A DNA stretch of 62,101 nt, taken from Candidatus Trichofilum aggregatum. GTDB lineage: Bacteria; Chloroflexota; Anaerolineae; Promineifilales; Promineifilaceae. The notes below the pieces were generated by a model, which was given only the letters and a program-made list of their open reading frames with translations, made no database searches and was not told where the DNA came from. The position numbers were made by a program, and so were the translations under genes. The stretch spans positions 1-62,101 of the forward strand of contig JADJUV010000179.1 of the NCBI GenBank assembly GCA_016716885.1, written 5' to 3'. Every line of letters starts with the position of its first letter. Positions within the stretch are counted from its first letter, which is position 1. Shown one piece after another: positions 8,822 to 16,388 of the stretch.

Positions 8822-9556
8822 ATGACACAACAGTATACCCCGGCACGAGCCATGTTTATTTATGCTCACCCGGATGACATTGAGTTTGGTGTGGCTGGCA
8901 CAGCGGCCAAATGGGCCAAAAATGGCTCGGAAGTCACGTATGTGGTTATTACCGATGGCAATGTGGGTAGCCACGATCCCAGCCTGACCCAAGAAATGCT
9001 GGCTGAAGTAAGACGGACTGAACAGTCCGCGGCCGCAACCGTCGCCGGAGCCGCTCGCTGTATCTTCCTGGGGCATCATGATGGCCTGCTGGAACCCACC
9101 CTGGCCCTCCGCAAGGAGCTGGTCAAACTCATCCGCACCTACAAACCCAACGCCGTCGTCTGTGGCGACCCGGCCATGTATTTTCGGGGCGACCGCATTA
9201 ACCACCCGGATCACCGCGCGGCCGCGAAAGCCGCCATTGACGCCGTATTCCCCGCCAGTGAAATGCACCTGCTCTACCCCGACCTGCTGGCGGAAGGGCT
9301 TGGTTCCCATAAAGTCAATTACGTATACATCAGCACCATCGAAGGGGCCAACTATTACGTCGATATCACCGAGACGATTGACCTGAAACTCAACGCCCTG
9401 CGCCAACACGTCAGCCAGCTTGATGGCTGGGACCCGGACGAACGGATTCGCACCTGGAATGCCGACCTGGGCAAAAAAGTGGGTTTCGCCTACGCCGAAG
9501 TGTACCGCCGCATGACCGTCCACGAGCCAGAACCCCCGGCGATTAGTCAGCAGTAA
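8822..9556 (+). CDS. PIG-L (LmbE-like) deacetylase, copy 1
   Basis: Zn-dependent N-acetyl-glucosaminyl deacetylase fold (about 244 aa). The zinc motif AHPDDIEFG is at about residue 16, and later His residues lie in HHDGLLEP and NHPDHRAAA. The start at MTQQYTPARA follows GGAGGC by 6 nt. Family members act on sugar conjugates such as GlcNAc-inositol, GlcNAc-malate in bacillithiol synthesis, or chitobiose; the substrate cannot be fixed here. The next gene is a paralog alignable over its whole length, so a tandem duplication is likely. Confidence 0.88.
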   Translation: MTQQYTPARAMFIYAHPDDIEFGVAGTAAKWAKNGSEVTYVVITDGNVGSHDPSLTQEMLAEVRRTEQSAAATVAGAARCIFLGHHDGLLEPTLALRKELVKLIRTYKPNAVVCGDPAMYFRGDRINHPDHRAAAKAAIDAVFPASEMHLLYPDLLAEGLGSHKVNYVYISTIEGANYYVDITETIDLKLNALRQHVSQLDGWDPDERIRTWNADLGKKVGFAYAEVYRRMTVHEPEPPAISQQ

Positions 9557-9647
9557 GAGCGGGTCAGCTTGTCAGCCAGTCAGCCAGTCAGCTTGTCAGC
9601 AACAACAACTCGAAACCTGAAACTTGAAACCTGAAACCTGAAACCAT
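9557..9647. repeat. Two tandem word arrays between PIG-L paralogs
   Basis: The 90-nt gap is nearly all repeat: about four units of a CAGTCAGC-type word (9566-9600), then four to five units of GAAACCTGAAACC type (9610-9646). The second word is shared with 3641-3676 in reverse complement and the first with 14224-14285. Confidence 0.85.
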
Positions 9648-10364
9648 ATGAAAGAATACATTCCCCAACGTGCCATGTTTATTTTTGCCCACCCGGATGA
9701 CATTGAATTTGGCTGTGCCGGGACGGCGGCGAAGTGGGCCAAGGCTGGCTCGGAAGTCACCTATGTCCTCATTACCGATGGTAATGTGGGTTCCCATGAT
9801 GTGGAGTATGACCGGGAGAAGTTGGCGCAAACACGACGCCGGGAGCAGGACGCGGCCGCGAAAATAGCCGGTGTGCAACGGGTCGTTTATCTGGGCTACC
9901 ACGATGGCCTGCTGGAACCCACCCTGGAACTACGCCGCGACCTGGTGAAACTGATTCGCCAATACAAACCCAATGCCGTGGTTAGTGGGGATCCCCGCGC
10001 CTTTTTCCCCAGCGACGACTACATCAACCACCCGGATCACCGCGCGGCCGCGATAGCCGCCATCGAAGCCGTGTTCCCCGCCTGTGAAATGCGCCTGCTC
10101 TACCCCGAATTCGAGGCCGAAGGCATTACCCCCCACAAAGTCAACCACGTCTACGTCAGTTTCGGCCCCGATGCCGATGTGTACGTAGACATCACCGACA
10201 CCATAACCACCAAAATTGAAGCGTTGCGCCAGCATACCAGCCAGTTTGGTGAATGGGACCCCTCAGAAATGGTCTCCAATTGGGCCAAAGAGACGGGCAA
10301 ACAAGTGGGTTTACCCTTCGCCGAAACCTTCCGCCGCCTGACGCTAAACCCGGAGACCGTTTGA
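9648..10364 (+). CDS. PIG-L (LmbE-like) deacetylase, copy 2
   Basis: Second paralog (238 aa) with AHPDDIEFG, TDGNVGSHD, LGYHDGLLEPTLELR and YINHPDHRAAA in the same order as copy 1, so the metal and catalytic residues are retained in both. No good Shine-Dalgarno precedes the ATG, because the word array runs up to it, so expression may depend on read-through or coupling. The two copies differ most in the final third, which suggests divergence of substrate rather than a very recent duplication. Confidence 0.87.
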   Translation: MKEYIPQRAMFIFAHPDDIEFGCAGTAAKWAKAGSEVTYVLITDGNVGSHDVEYDREKLAQTRRREQDAAAKIAGVQRVVYLGYHDGLLEPTLELRRDLVKLIRQYKPNAVVSGDPRAFFPSDDYINHPDHRAAAIAAIEAVFPACEMRLLYPEFEAEGITPHKVNHVYVSFGPDADVYVDITDTITTKIEALRQHTSQFGEWDPSEMVSNWAKETGKQVGLPFAETFRRLTLNPETV

Positions 10365-10372
10365 GAAGAAAA

Positions 10373-10475
10373 TAATTAATTGGTGAATGGGTGAATCGGT
10401 GAATGACTAACGGAGAGGCCTGGCTCTCATTAACAATTAACAATTCAACAATTCACCGATTAATTATTCAACCCA
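10373..10475. repeat. Word array with inverted mate
   Basis: Tandem GGTGAATGG/CGGTGAATGA units are followed by AACAATTAACAATTC and AACAATTCACCG units, so the end of the array can pair with its beginning. It fills the gap between two convergent genes. Confidence 0.7.
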
Positions 10476-10504
10476 CTCAACCCCAATAACCCATCTTCCT
10501 CATC

Positions 10505-11125
10505 TTATTGAAGAATCAGCGGCGTCCCTGTTCCCTGAGCACAGGTAACACCCGGCTCTGGTGATTGGGTTCCGTGCAAAAAGGTTTCAATAAATTGGGC
10601 GATGCGGGGATCATCGGTGGATTCTACTTCTAGTTGCCGTGCCCAGGCGGTCAGGACAATGGGGCTTTTGAGGTCGGGGTAAGGGCTGACCAGGATGTGC
10701 GTCTGCCCTTTGGCCTGATTTTGTAAGGTGGTGATCGCGGCCGCGTCCAACTCTGGCTGATAGGTAATCCACACCGCGCCATGTTCCAACGAGTGGATGG
10801 CTAATTCCACCGGTAGAGGTTCGCTGTACACGCCACAATTTACCCAAACCGGATGATGAACACCCCCCGCCGGGGGCAAAGGGGTGGTTTCATAGCGAAA
10901 TTCGGGGTCGTGGGTGCGGTCTGGTTCCGGGAATTCAACCAGCCCTTCGATGGTAGCCTCAGATTGGCTGGGCAGGGTGACACTAATGGTCGCGGCCGCG
11001 TCCATCGGCTCACTCGTTGGCCCTTCCGTTTCATTCGCGGGGGCCGGGTCAGCCTGCCCACAAGCAAACAACAAAATCATCAAACCTAACCACAACTGCA
11101 TACTCAACGTCTTCATCTTCTTCAT
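10505..11125 (-). CDS. DUF3105 lipoprotein
   Basis: Predicted lipoprotein of 206 aa. The signal peptide ends with lipobox LLFACG (Cys about residue 22), then a low-complexity linker (PAPANETEGPTSEP) and the DUF3105 core: VHHPVWVNCGVYSEP, AIHSLEHGAVWITY and PETIL-like ends. The conserved His/Cys/Glu residues of the family are present, but its biochemical role is not known. The Shine-Dalgarno AAAGGATGAG overlaps the stop codon of the upstream dioxygenase gene, 7 nt away, so translation is likely coupled. Confidence 0.85.
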   Translation of the reverse strand: MKKMKTLSMQLWLGLMILLFACGQADPAPANETEGPTSEPMDAAATISVTLPSQSEATIEGLVEFPEPDRTHDPEFRYETTPLPPAGGVHHPVWVNCGVYSEPLPVELAIHSLEHGAVWITYQPELDAAAITTLQNQAKGQTHILVSPYPDLKSPIVLTAWARQLEVESTDDPRIAQFIETFLHGTQSPEPGVTCAQGTGTPLILQ

Positions 11126-11132
11126 AACTAAC

Positions 11133-12017
11133 TCATCCTTTTGTTAATTCAGTTCGTACTCGCCAGAGATAAGGAAAACACCGTTTGACGGTGGTCTTCT
11201 GCAAGTAGCCAATGCCACTGGAGCCACCAGTACCTGGTTTGTGGCCGATGATGCGCTCTACTACCCGCACATGATGATAACGCCACAGGTTCATATATTC
11301 ATCCAGATCAACCAATGACTCACTTAATACATAAATGGGCATGTGTTCCAGCGGGTCCTGGTAGATGCTTTTGAGGGCGGCTAGTAGTTGGGCTTCCGCG
11401 GCCGCGTTGCCTTCCAGCCCCTCCACCGACACATCATCCGGCAGGGCATAGCCCATTTCGCGCAGCAGCCCATAATACGCAGTGCGTAAATCCGGCTCCG
11501 CCAACCGCTTATGCAACACCGCTTCCAGGTCGGGGCGGTTATGGAACATACGCAGATAACGCGTATCTTTCAACCCCATCACATACTCCACCTCACGGAA
11601 CTGCACCGACTGAAAGCCGCTGGCTGGCTCCAACCGATCCCGAAATTGGAGAAAATCGGCCGGGGTCATCGTCTCCAAAATATGAATCTGATTGATTAAT
11701 AGCTTCATAATCTCGCCCACCCGGTGCAAAAAATGGCGGGCAGGCATAATTTTCTGCTGTTGCATCAAACCAATGGCCTTCTCCATCTCGTGCAAGATGA
11801 GCTTAAACCACAATTCATACGCCTGGTGAATGACGATAAACAACATTTCATCATGGTGCGGCGGTTCTGATTTCAACTCTTGCAACTGCAATAGCTCCGG
11901 CACTTTCAGGTAATCGTTGTAGGTCATATCGGTAGACCGATACGGTTTGGCCGCCGGGATCTCATCAAAGGGATTCGGTTCAGGGGATTCAGCGCTGGAA
12001 TAACTCGGGTAACTCAT
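11133..12017 (-). CDS. kynA: Tryptophan 2,3-dioxygenase
   Basis: Heme enzyme that opens L-tryptophan to N-formylkynurenine, the first step of the kynurenine pathway. Family hallmarks are present: YNDYLKVPELLQLQ, the helix HHDEMLFIVIHQAYELWFK, the FQFRE-like SVQFREVEYVMG, and HHVRVVERIIGHKPGTGGSSG near the C-terminus with the heme-ligand and substrate-loop residues. About 30 N-terminal residues before MTYNDYL are poorly conserved, so the true start may be the internal Met. No kynurenine formamidase or kynureninase is in the window. First gene of a two-gene unit with the DUF3105 lipoprotein. Confidence 0.93.
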   Translation of the reverse strand: MSYPSYSSAESPEPNPFDEIPAAKPYRSTDMTYNDYLKVPELLQLQELKSEPPHHDEMLFIVIHQAYELWFKLILHEMEKAIGLMQQQKIMPARHFLHRVGEIMKLLINQIHILETMTPADFLQFRDRLEPASGFQSVQFREVEYVMGLKDTRYLRMFHNRPDLEAVLHKRLAEPDLRTAYYGLLREMGYALPDDVSVEGLEGNAAAEAQLLAALKSIYQDPLEHMPIYVLSESLVDLDEYMNLWRYHHVRVVERIIGHKPGTGGSSGIGYLQKTTVKRCFPYLWRVRTELTKG

Positions 12018-12052
12018 GGAACAATCCTTTCTAAGGGGAAACAGGGATACTT

Positions 12053-12127
12053 GAGTTTAGAGTTCAGAGCTAGAGCTAGAGGGTTTTCCAGAGTAATTCT
12101 CTCTAGCTCTCTCCTCTAGCTCTAAAC
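12053..12127. repeat. AGAGCTAG word hairpin
   Basis: Left arm of repeated GAGCTAGA words and right arm of CTCTAGCTCT words, forming an imperfect hairpin upstream of kynA. Right of it, 12180-12300 holds GAGACTTCAGTCGGAA...CGACCGACTAAAG, another small dyad. Confidence 0.75.
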
Positions 12128-12308
12128 CCCAGAGGGATAGAGGTGTATTCTAACAGCCCGCTTCTTTGCGGAGCAAACGGCAACTCTGTATCATTTGAGC
12201 CGTTCATAATTCAGGCTCTACCGGGTTTGCCTGGGGAGTGGAGACTTCAGTCGGAACGTCTCGACCGACTAAAGCCTCGACCCCTGTTTCACATATCTCC
12301 TATTTCTT

Positions 12309-13316
12309 ATGCGCATTGGCATTCTTTCTCGCAACCGCACTCTTTACAGCACCCGGCGTCTGGCTCAGGCGGCGCGGGAGCGTCTGCATCAGGTTGAGGT
12401 GCTGGATACGATGAGTGTAGCGGTTAACATGAATCTGGATGCCCCTCACTTAAAAACGGTCTCGCACCAGACATTGCCGGTTCTTGATGCCATTGTTCCC
12501 CGCATAGGTAGCTCCATTACCCATTATGGGCTGGCGGTGGTGCGCCAGTTTGAAGCGCAGGGGGTGGTCACGACGGCCACTTCTACGGCTATTGCCCAAT
12601 CCCGCGACAAGTTACACAGTTTGCAGATCATGCACGGGGCGGGGATGCCGACGCCGAAAACGGTGGCGGTGTTTAGCCTGTATAACTTGTGGTATGCGGT
12701 GCAATCGGTGGGAGGGCTGCCGGTTATTGTGAAGACGGTGCAGGGTACACAGGGGAATGGGGTGATGTTGGCGCGGACTTTTCACGCGGCCGCGTCCGCT
12801 TTCCAGCAACTCCATCAGGGTGATGAGGCGGTGTTGGTGCAGGAATACATTCCCGAAGCCGAAGGGCGGGACACACGCATCATTGTGGTGGGGGGCCGCT
12901 GTGTGGCGGCGATGGAACGGTGCGCGGCCGCGGGCAACTTCCGGGCTAATTTGCATCAGGGGGGCACGGCTCAGGCCATCGAATGCGGCCGCGAAACCAC
13001 CCAACTGGCGCTCCGCGCCGCTCACATCCACCAGCTTGATGTCGCTGGGGTGGACATCATCAACGCCCAACGTGGCCCCTTGTTGTTAGAAGTCAACGCC
13101 TCACCTGGTCTGGAAGGCATCGAGACCGTCACCCAGAAAGACATCGCCACGGAAATTATTGTTTTCCTGGAAAAACTGTGGCAGAAACGGTCACGCGGCC
13201 GCAAACGACCCCCTCACCCTAACCCTCTCCCCAGGGAGAGGGAACCAACTCCCCCCTTCGCGTTCTCGTTCCACGCTCCGCGTGGAATGCTCCCTTCGAC
13301 GCTCTGCGTCGAGTAG
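12309..13316 (+). CDS. rimK: RimK-like ATP-grasp ligase
   Basis: ATP-grasp ligase of the RimK family, which adds glutamate to the C-terminus of ribosomal protein S6 or makes related peptide bonds. The N-terminal domain (1-90), central ATP-binding loop (VKTVQGTQGNGV, VLVQEYIPEAEG) and Mg-binding end (LLLEVNASPGLEGIE) are complete by about residue 292. The remaining 40 or so residues (from RGRKRPPHPNPLPRERE) are translated from a dispersed intergenic repeat and are unlike the family, so the native stop has been lost. Four GCGGCCGC octamers lie in or at the end of this gene. Substrate is uncertain; S6 is the usual one. Confidence 0.87.
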   Translation: MRIGILSRNRTLYSTRRLAQAARERLHQVEVLDTMSVAVNMNLDAPHLKTVSHQTLPVLDAIVPRIGSSITHYGLAVVRQFEAQGVVTTATSTAIAQSRDKLHSLQIMHGAGMPTPKTVAVFSLYNLWYAVQSVGGLPVIVKTVQGTQGNGVMLARTFHAAASAFQQLHQGDEAVLVQEYIPEAEGRDTRIIVVGGRCVAAMERCAAAGNFRANLHQGGTAQAIECGRETTQLALRAAHIHQLDVAGVDIINAQRGPLLLEVNASPGLEGIETVTQKDIATEIIVFLEKLWQKRSRGRKRPPHPNPLPREREPTPPFAFSFHAPRGMLPSTLCVE

Positions 13317-13375
13317 GACGCAGAGCGTCCCAGATGGAATTCCCACGCAGAGCGTAGGAATAAGTTCTGACACCT
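13205..13375. repeat. Composite hairpin repeat at rimK 3' end
   Basis: Begins with a CCCTCACCCTAACCC-type element with a GGGAGAGGG dyad, then TTCCACGCTCCGCGTGGAA (13269-13287), then a 13-bp dyad GACGCTCTGCGTC at 13299-13311 pairing with 13317-13329. The first part is read by rimK. Confidence 0.8.
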
Positions 13376-13401
13376 GAATAGATACAGTCTCCTCTCCTCC
13401 C

Positions 13402-14205
13402 TCACTCCACCACCACGCCTCGCAAATCCTCAGCTTGTGGGTATTGCGGATTCATCCCCCGGAGTGTTTCCACCATAATTTGGGCTACCATCAGGTTACG
13501 ATACCAATTTTGATCCGCCGGAATCACGTACCAGGGAGCCTCAACTGTCGAACATTGCGTCAACATCTCCTGATAAGCCACCTGATAATCATCCCACTGC
13601 TTCCGCTTCTCCAGGTCTTCATGGGAAAATTTCCAATTCTTGGCCGGATCATCCAGCCGCTCCTGGAACCGTTTTTTCTGCTCATCCTTGGAAATGTGCA
13701 GATAAAACTTGAGGATGGTTGTGCCCGTGTCATGGAGCAATTTTTCAAACTGGTTGATGAAGGTGTAACGCGGCCGCCACACCGTTTCCGGCACAATGTT
13801 ATCCACCCGCACAATCAACACATCCTCATAATGGGAGCGATTAAACACCCCAATCATCCCCTTGCCCGGAACCGCTTTATGAATCCGCCAGAGGAAATCC
13901 CGGTCTAACTCTTCCTTGGTCGGCGACTTGAATGATGTGACCTGCACCCCTTGCGGGTTCACCCCCTCCAACACCGAACGAATCGTGCCATCCTTGCCCC
14001 CGGCATCCATCGCCTGGAACACCACCAGCAACTTTCGTTTGCCCTCACTGTAAAGCCGGTGCTGAAGTTCCGCCAGTTCCTCCCGCAAAACTTTTAGCGC
14101 CTCTTTCGCGGCCGCTTTCCCCCCCTCATACAACGCCTTCCCCTCCGTCGGCAACTCCGCCAACTTCACCACCTGCCCCGGTTCAATCCGATGTAATTCG
14201 TTCAT
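13402..14205 (-). CDS. ppk2: Polyphosphate kinase 2 family protein
   Basis: PPK2 transfers phosphate between polyphosphate and nucleotides, favouring NDP or NMP phosphorylation. One PPK2 domain of 267 aa is seen: Walker A AMDAGGKDGTIR (about residue 67), Walker B-like FNRSHYEDVLIVRV (about 125) and the lid region KKRFQERLDDPAKNWKFS. A single domain of this size fits PPK2 class I or III; the class, and so AMP or ADP preference, cannot be fixed by eye. Ends facing rimK. Confidence 0.92.
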   Translation of the reverse strand: MNELHRIEPGQVVKLAELPTEGKALYEGGKAAAKEALKVLREELAELQHRLYSEGKRKLLVVFQAMDAGGKDGTIRSVLEGVNPQGVQVTSFKSPTKEELDRDFLWRIHKAVPGKGMIGVFNRSHYEDVLIVRVDNIVPETVWRPRYTFINQFEKLLHDTGTTILKFYLHISKDEQKKRFQERLDDPAKNWKFSHEDLEKRKQWDDYQVAYQEMLTQCSTVEAPWYVIPADQNWYRNLMVAQIMVETLRGMNPQYPQAEDLRGVVVE

Positions 14206-14223
14206 ACCGCCTCCTGAGAGATA

Positions 14224-14340
14224 GCTAGTCAGCCAGTCAGCTTGTCAGCCTCTTCGCTGAAATGCTGACTAGCTGACAGGCTGAAATGCTGAGTTCCTAC
14301 AAGTTCCCACAAGTTCCCAGAGTTCCCCTGAGTTCCCCTC
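14224..14340. repeat. CAGTCAGC word hairpin plus AGTTCC array
   Basis: AGTCAGCCAGTCAGCTTGTC units (14224-14250) are followed by inverse units GCTGACTAGCTGACAGG (14262-14282), then by an AGTTCCC array (14290-14340). It fills the gap between ndh (whose stop abuts it) and ppk2. Confidence 0.85.
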
Positions 14341-15610
14341 ACCCATCCCCTCTCGTAATCAACCGCGCGCCCCGCTTACGGAACATATAATCCTGGAACC
14401 ATTCAAACAACACCTTCACCCGATTATCAAATTCAATCAAGTAAGTAATGTGGATAAACACCCAGATCAGCCAGGCCAGATAACCGCTCAACTTGATCCA
14501 ACCCAGATCGGCCACCGCCGCATTGCGCCCAATCACCGCCAGGTTCCCCTTGTCGGTGTAATGAAACGCCGGACGTTGCCCGATGGGTTCGTCCTTCTTG
14601 AGCCTTTGGGCTACATAAGACCCCATCTGCATAGCTACCTGGGCCACACCGGGCAACGGCTTACCCTCATCCTGATGGGCAAAATGGGCCAAATCCCCAA
14701 TCACAAAAATGTCCGGGTAGTCAGGCACGGTGAGATCAGGGTTGACCATGACGCGGCCGCTGCGATCCAGTTCCACCCCCGTCTTTTCTGCCAGCACCCG
14801 GCCCAACGGCGAAGCCTGCACCCCGGCGGCCCACAAAATCGTGCCCGCCTGCACCTGTTCCACTTGCTCCCCCTGCTTTAACGTCACCGTATGTTCGTCA
14901 ATCTGCGTTACCAACGCCCCCGTCTGAATCGTCACCCCCAAACGCGCCACCGCCGCGGCCGCTTTAGCCGACAAATCCGGCGGGTAACTGGGCAGAATCC
15001 GGTCGCCCCCCTCCACCAACAAAATCCGGGTTTGCGTCGGATCAATATTCTTAAAATCATCACGCATCGTGCGATTGGCTAACTCCCCCAACGCCCCGGC
15101 CAACTCCACCCCCGTCGGCCCACCCCCCACCAGCATAAACGTCTGCCACATCTGCCGTTTCACCGGGTCTGTCTCCCGCTCCGCCTTTTCAAAAGCCAAC
15201 AGCACCCGCTGTCGCATTTCCAGGGCATCATCAATCGTTTTCAGACCGGGCGCGGCCGCGGCCCATTCCTCATGACCAAAATAACTATGCCGCACCCCCG
15301 TCGCCACCACCAGCACATCATACGGCAACTCCCCATCCACCAAAATAACCTGCTTCGTTAGTGGGTCAATATCCACCACCTCACTATGCACCACCCAGGT
15401 ATTCTTCTGCTGCCCAATCACCCCCCGCAACGGCGAAGCAATATCCCCCGGCGACAGCCCTCCCGTCGCCACCTGATACAACAACGGCTGGAACAGGTGG
15501 TAATTATGCCTATCCACCACTGTCAGCCGCACCGGCAACCGCCGCATGGCCTTGGCCGCATACAACCCCCCAAACCCACCCCCAACAATAACCACCCGTT
15601 TTTCTTGCAT
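14339..15610 (-). CDS. ndh: Type II NADH dehydrogenase (NDH-2)
   Basis: Membrane-bound, non-proton-pumping NADH:quinone oxidoreductase. Two Rossmann motifs, VVIVGGGFGGLYAA at the N-terminus (FAD) and LVGGGPTGVELAGALGEL near residue 165 (NADH), and the FAD motif FVIGDLAHF near 302. The C-terminus has a hydrophobic segment (GYLAWLIWVFIHITYLIEF) followed by basic residues, as expected for membrane anchoring. GGAG 8 nt before MQEKRVV fixes this start over the GTG codons just upstream. Confidence 0.92.
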   Translation of the reverse strand: MQEKRVVIVGGGFGGLYAAKAMRRLPVRLTVVDRHNYHLFQPLLYQVATGGLSPGDIASPLRGVIGQQKNTWVVHSEVVDIDPLTKQVILVDGELPYDVLVVATGVRHSYFGHEEWAAAAPGLKTIDDALEMRQRVLLAFEKAERETDPVKRQMWQTFMLVGGGPTGVELAGALGELANRTMRDDFKNIDPTQTRILLVEGGDRILPSYPPDLSAKAAAAVARLGVTIQTGALVTQIDEHTVTLKQGEQVEQVQAGTILWAAGVQASPLGRVLAEKTGVELDRSGRVMVNPDLTVPDYPDIFVIGDLAHFAHQDEGKPLPGVAQVAMQMGSYVAQRLKKDEPIGQRPAFHYTDKGNLAVIGRNAAVADLGWIKLSGYLAWLIWVFIHITYLIEFDNRVKVLFEWFQDYMFRKRGARLITRGDG

Positions 15611-15651
15611 AATCACCACTCCAGAATCCGGGCTTCAGCCCACCCAACTCC

Positions 15652-15692
15652 CCAAGTTCCTCTCAGTTCCCCTGAGTTCCCACAAGTTCTCC
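15652..15692. repeat. AGTTCC-word array
   Basis: Four units of the AGTTCC word upstream of ndh and next to the terminator hairpin. Confidence 0.75.
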
Positions 15693-15700
15693 CCAAACAA

Positions 15701-15737
15701 AAACAGCCTACCTGCACTCATATCAGGTAGGCTGTTT
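15701..15737 (-). terminator. Terminator after DUF5684 gene
   Basis: A 14-bp perfect stem (AAACAGCCTACCTG at 15701-15714 with 15724-15737) and a 9-nt loop. On the minus strand it is followed by T-rich sequence. Confidence 0.85.
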
Positions 15738-15762
15738 ATACCAAATTAACTCCCTCTCAGCA

Positions 15763-16194
15763 TCACGTAGCCGGGAAAATGGGGTTCTTGGCCGCTCTGG
15801 GGCCAACATATTGGGCATCACCAAAACCCAGCACCAGGAACATAATGGGGCTAAACAGAATCAACAAAACGGCAAAAATCATATCCTTACCAAATGAAGC
15901 CGCCAGGTCCATCATCACTAAAATCAAGGCGATGATATTGATGAAGGGGATGAAAAACAACACAATAAACCAGAGAGGGCGGCCCACAATTTCCATCAAC
16001 ACAACAAGATTATAAATCGGGATGATTGCCGCCCAACCGGGTTTCCCCGCTTTAGTAAAGATTTTCCATTGGGCCGCAATAGTCAATAGAGCAAAAATAA
16101 GCCCACAACAACTGGCTAATAAGGGGATAATCACTGCGCCGGTATCATCATTCTGGAACAACACGGAAGCCAACAACAGGTATTTCAACATCAT
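15763..16194 (-). CDS. DUF5684 membrane protein
   Basis: A 143-aa protein with about four membrane helices. It contains the DUF5684 pattern: WKIFTKAGKPGWAAIIPIYN followed by VLMEIVGRPLWF. The family, common in Bacteroidota and Chloroflexota, has no known function. Its own terminator follows at 15701-15737 and it stands apart from ndh. Confidence 0.8.
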   Translation of the reverse strand: MMLKYLLLASVLFQNDDTGAVIIPLLASCCGLIFALLTIAAQWKIFTKAGKPGWAAIIPIYNLVVLMEIVGRPLWFIVLFFIPFINIIALILVMMDLAASFGKDMIFAVLLILFSPIMFLVLGFGDAQYVGPRAAKNPIFPAT

Positions 16195-16267
16195 CTATTC
16201 TCCTTGAGGTAAAAATGGACGAACTGGGTAGAGAGCCAAACCACGCCTTACAACCTGATACGGTGGA

Positions 16268-16297
16268 TTGGCTGATGAGCGACAAGATTATTATACT
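16268..16297 (+). promoter_or_regulatory. Candidate sigma70 promoter for acs
   Basis: TTGGCT (16268-16273), 18-nt spacer, TATACT (16292-16297), 91 nt before the acs start codon. Confidence 0.5.
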
Positions 16298-16388
16298 TAG
16301 GCTATCTGGAAAACATCAAATGATGGTGTTAGCCCTTCTCCACAGTTCATCCGATAAAATTCATCCTTAACCACAAAGGAGCATCCCC

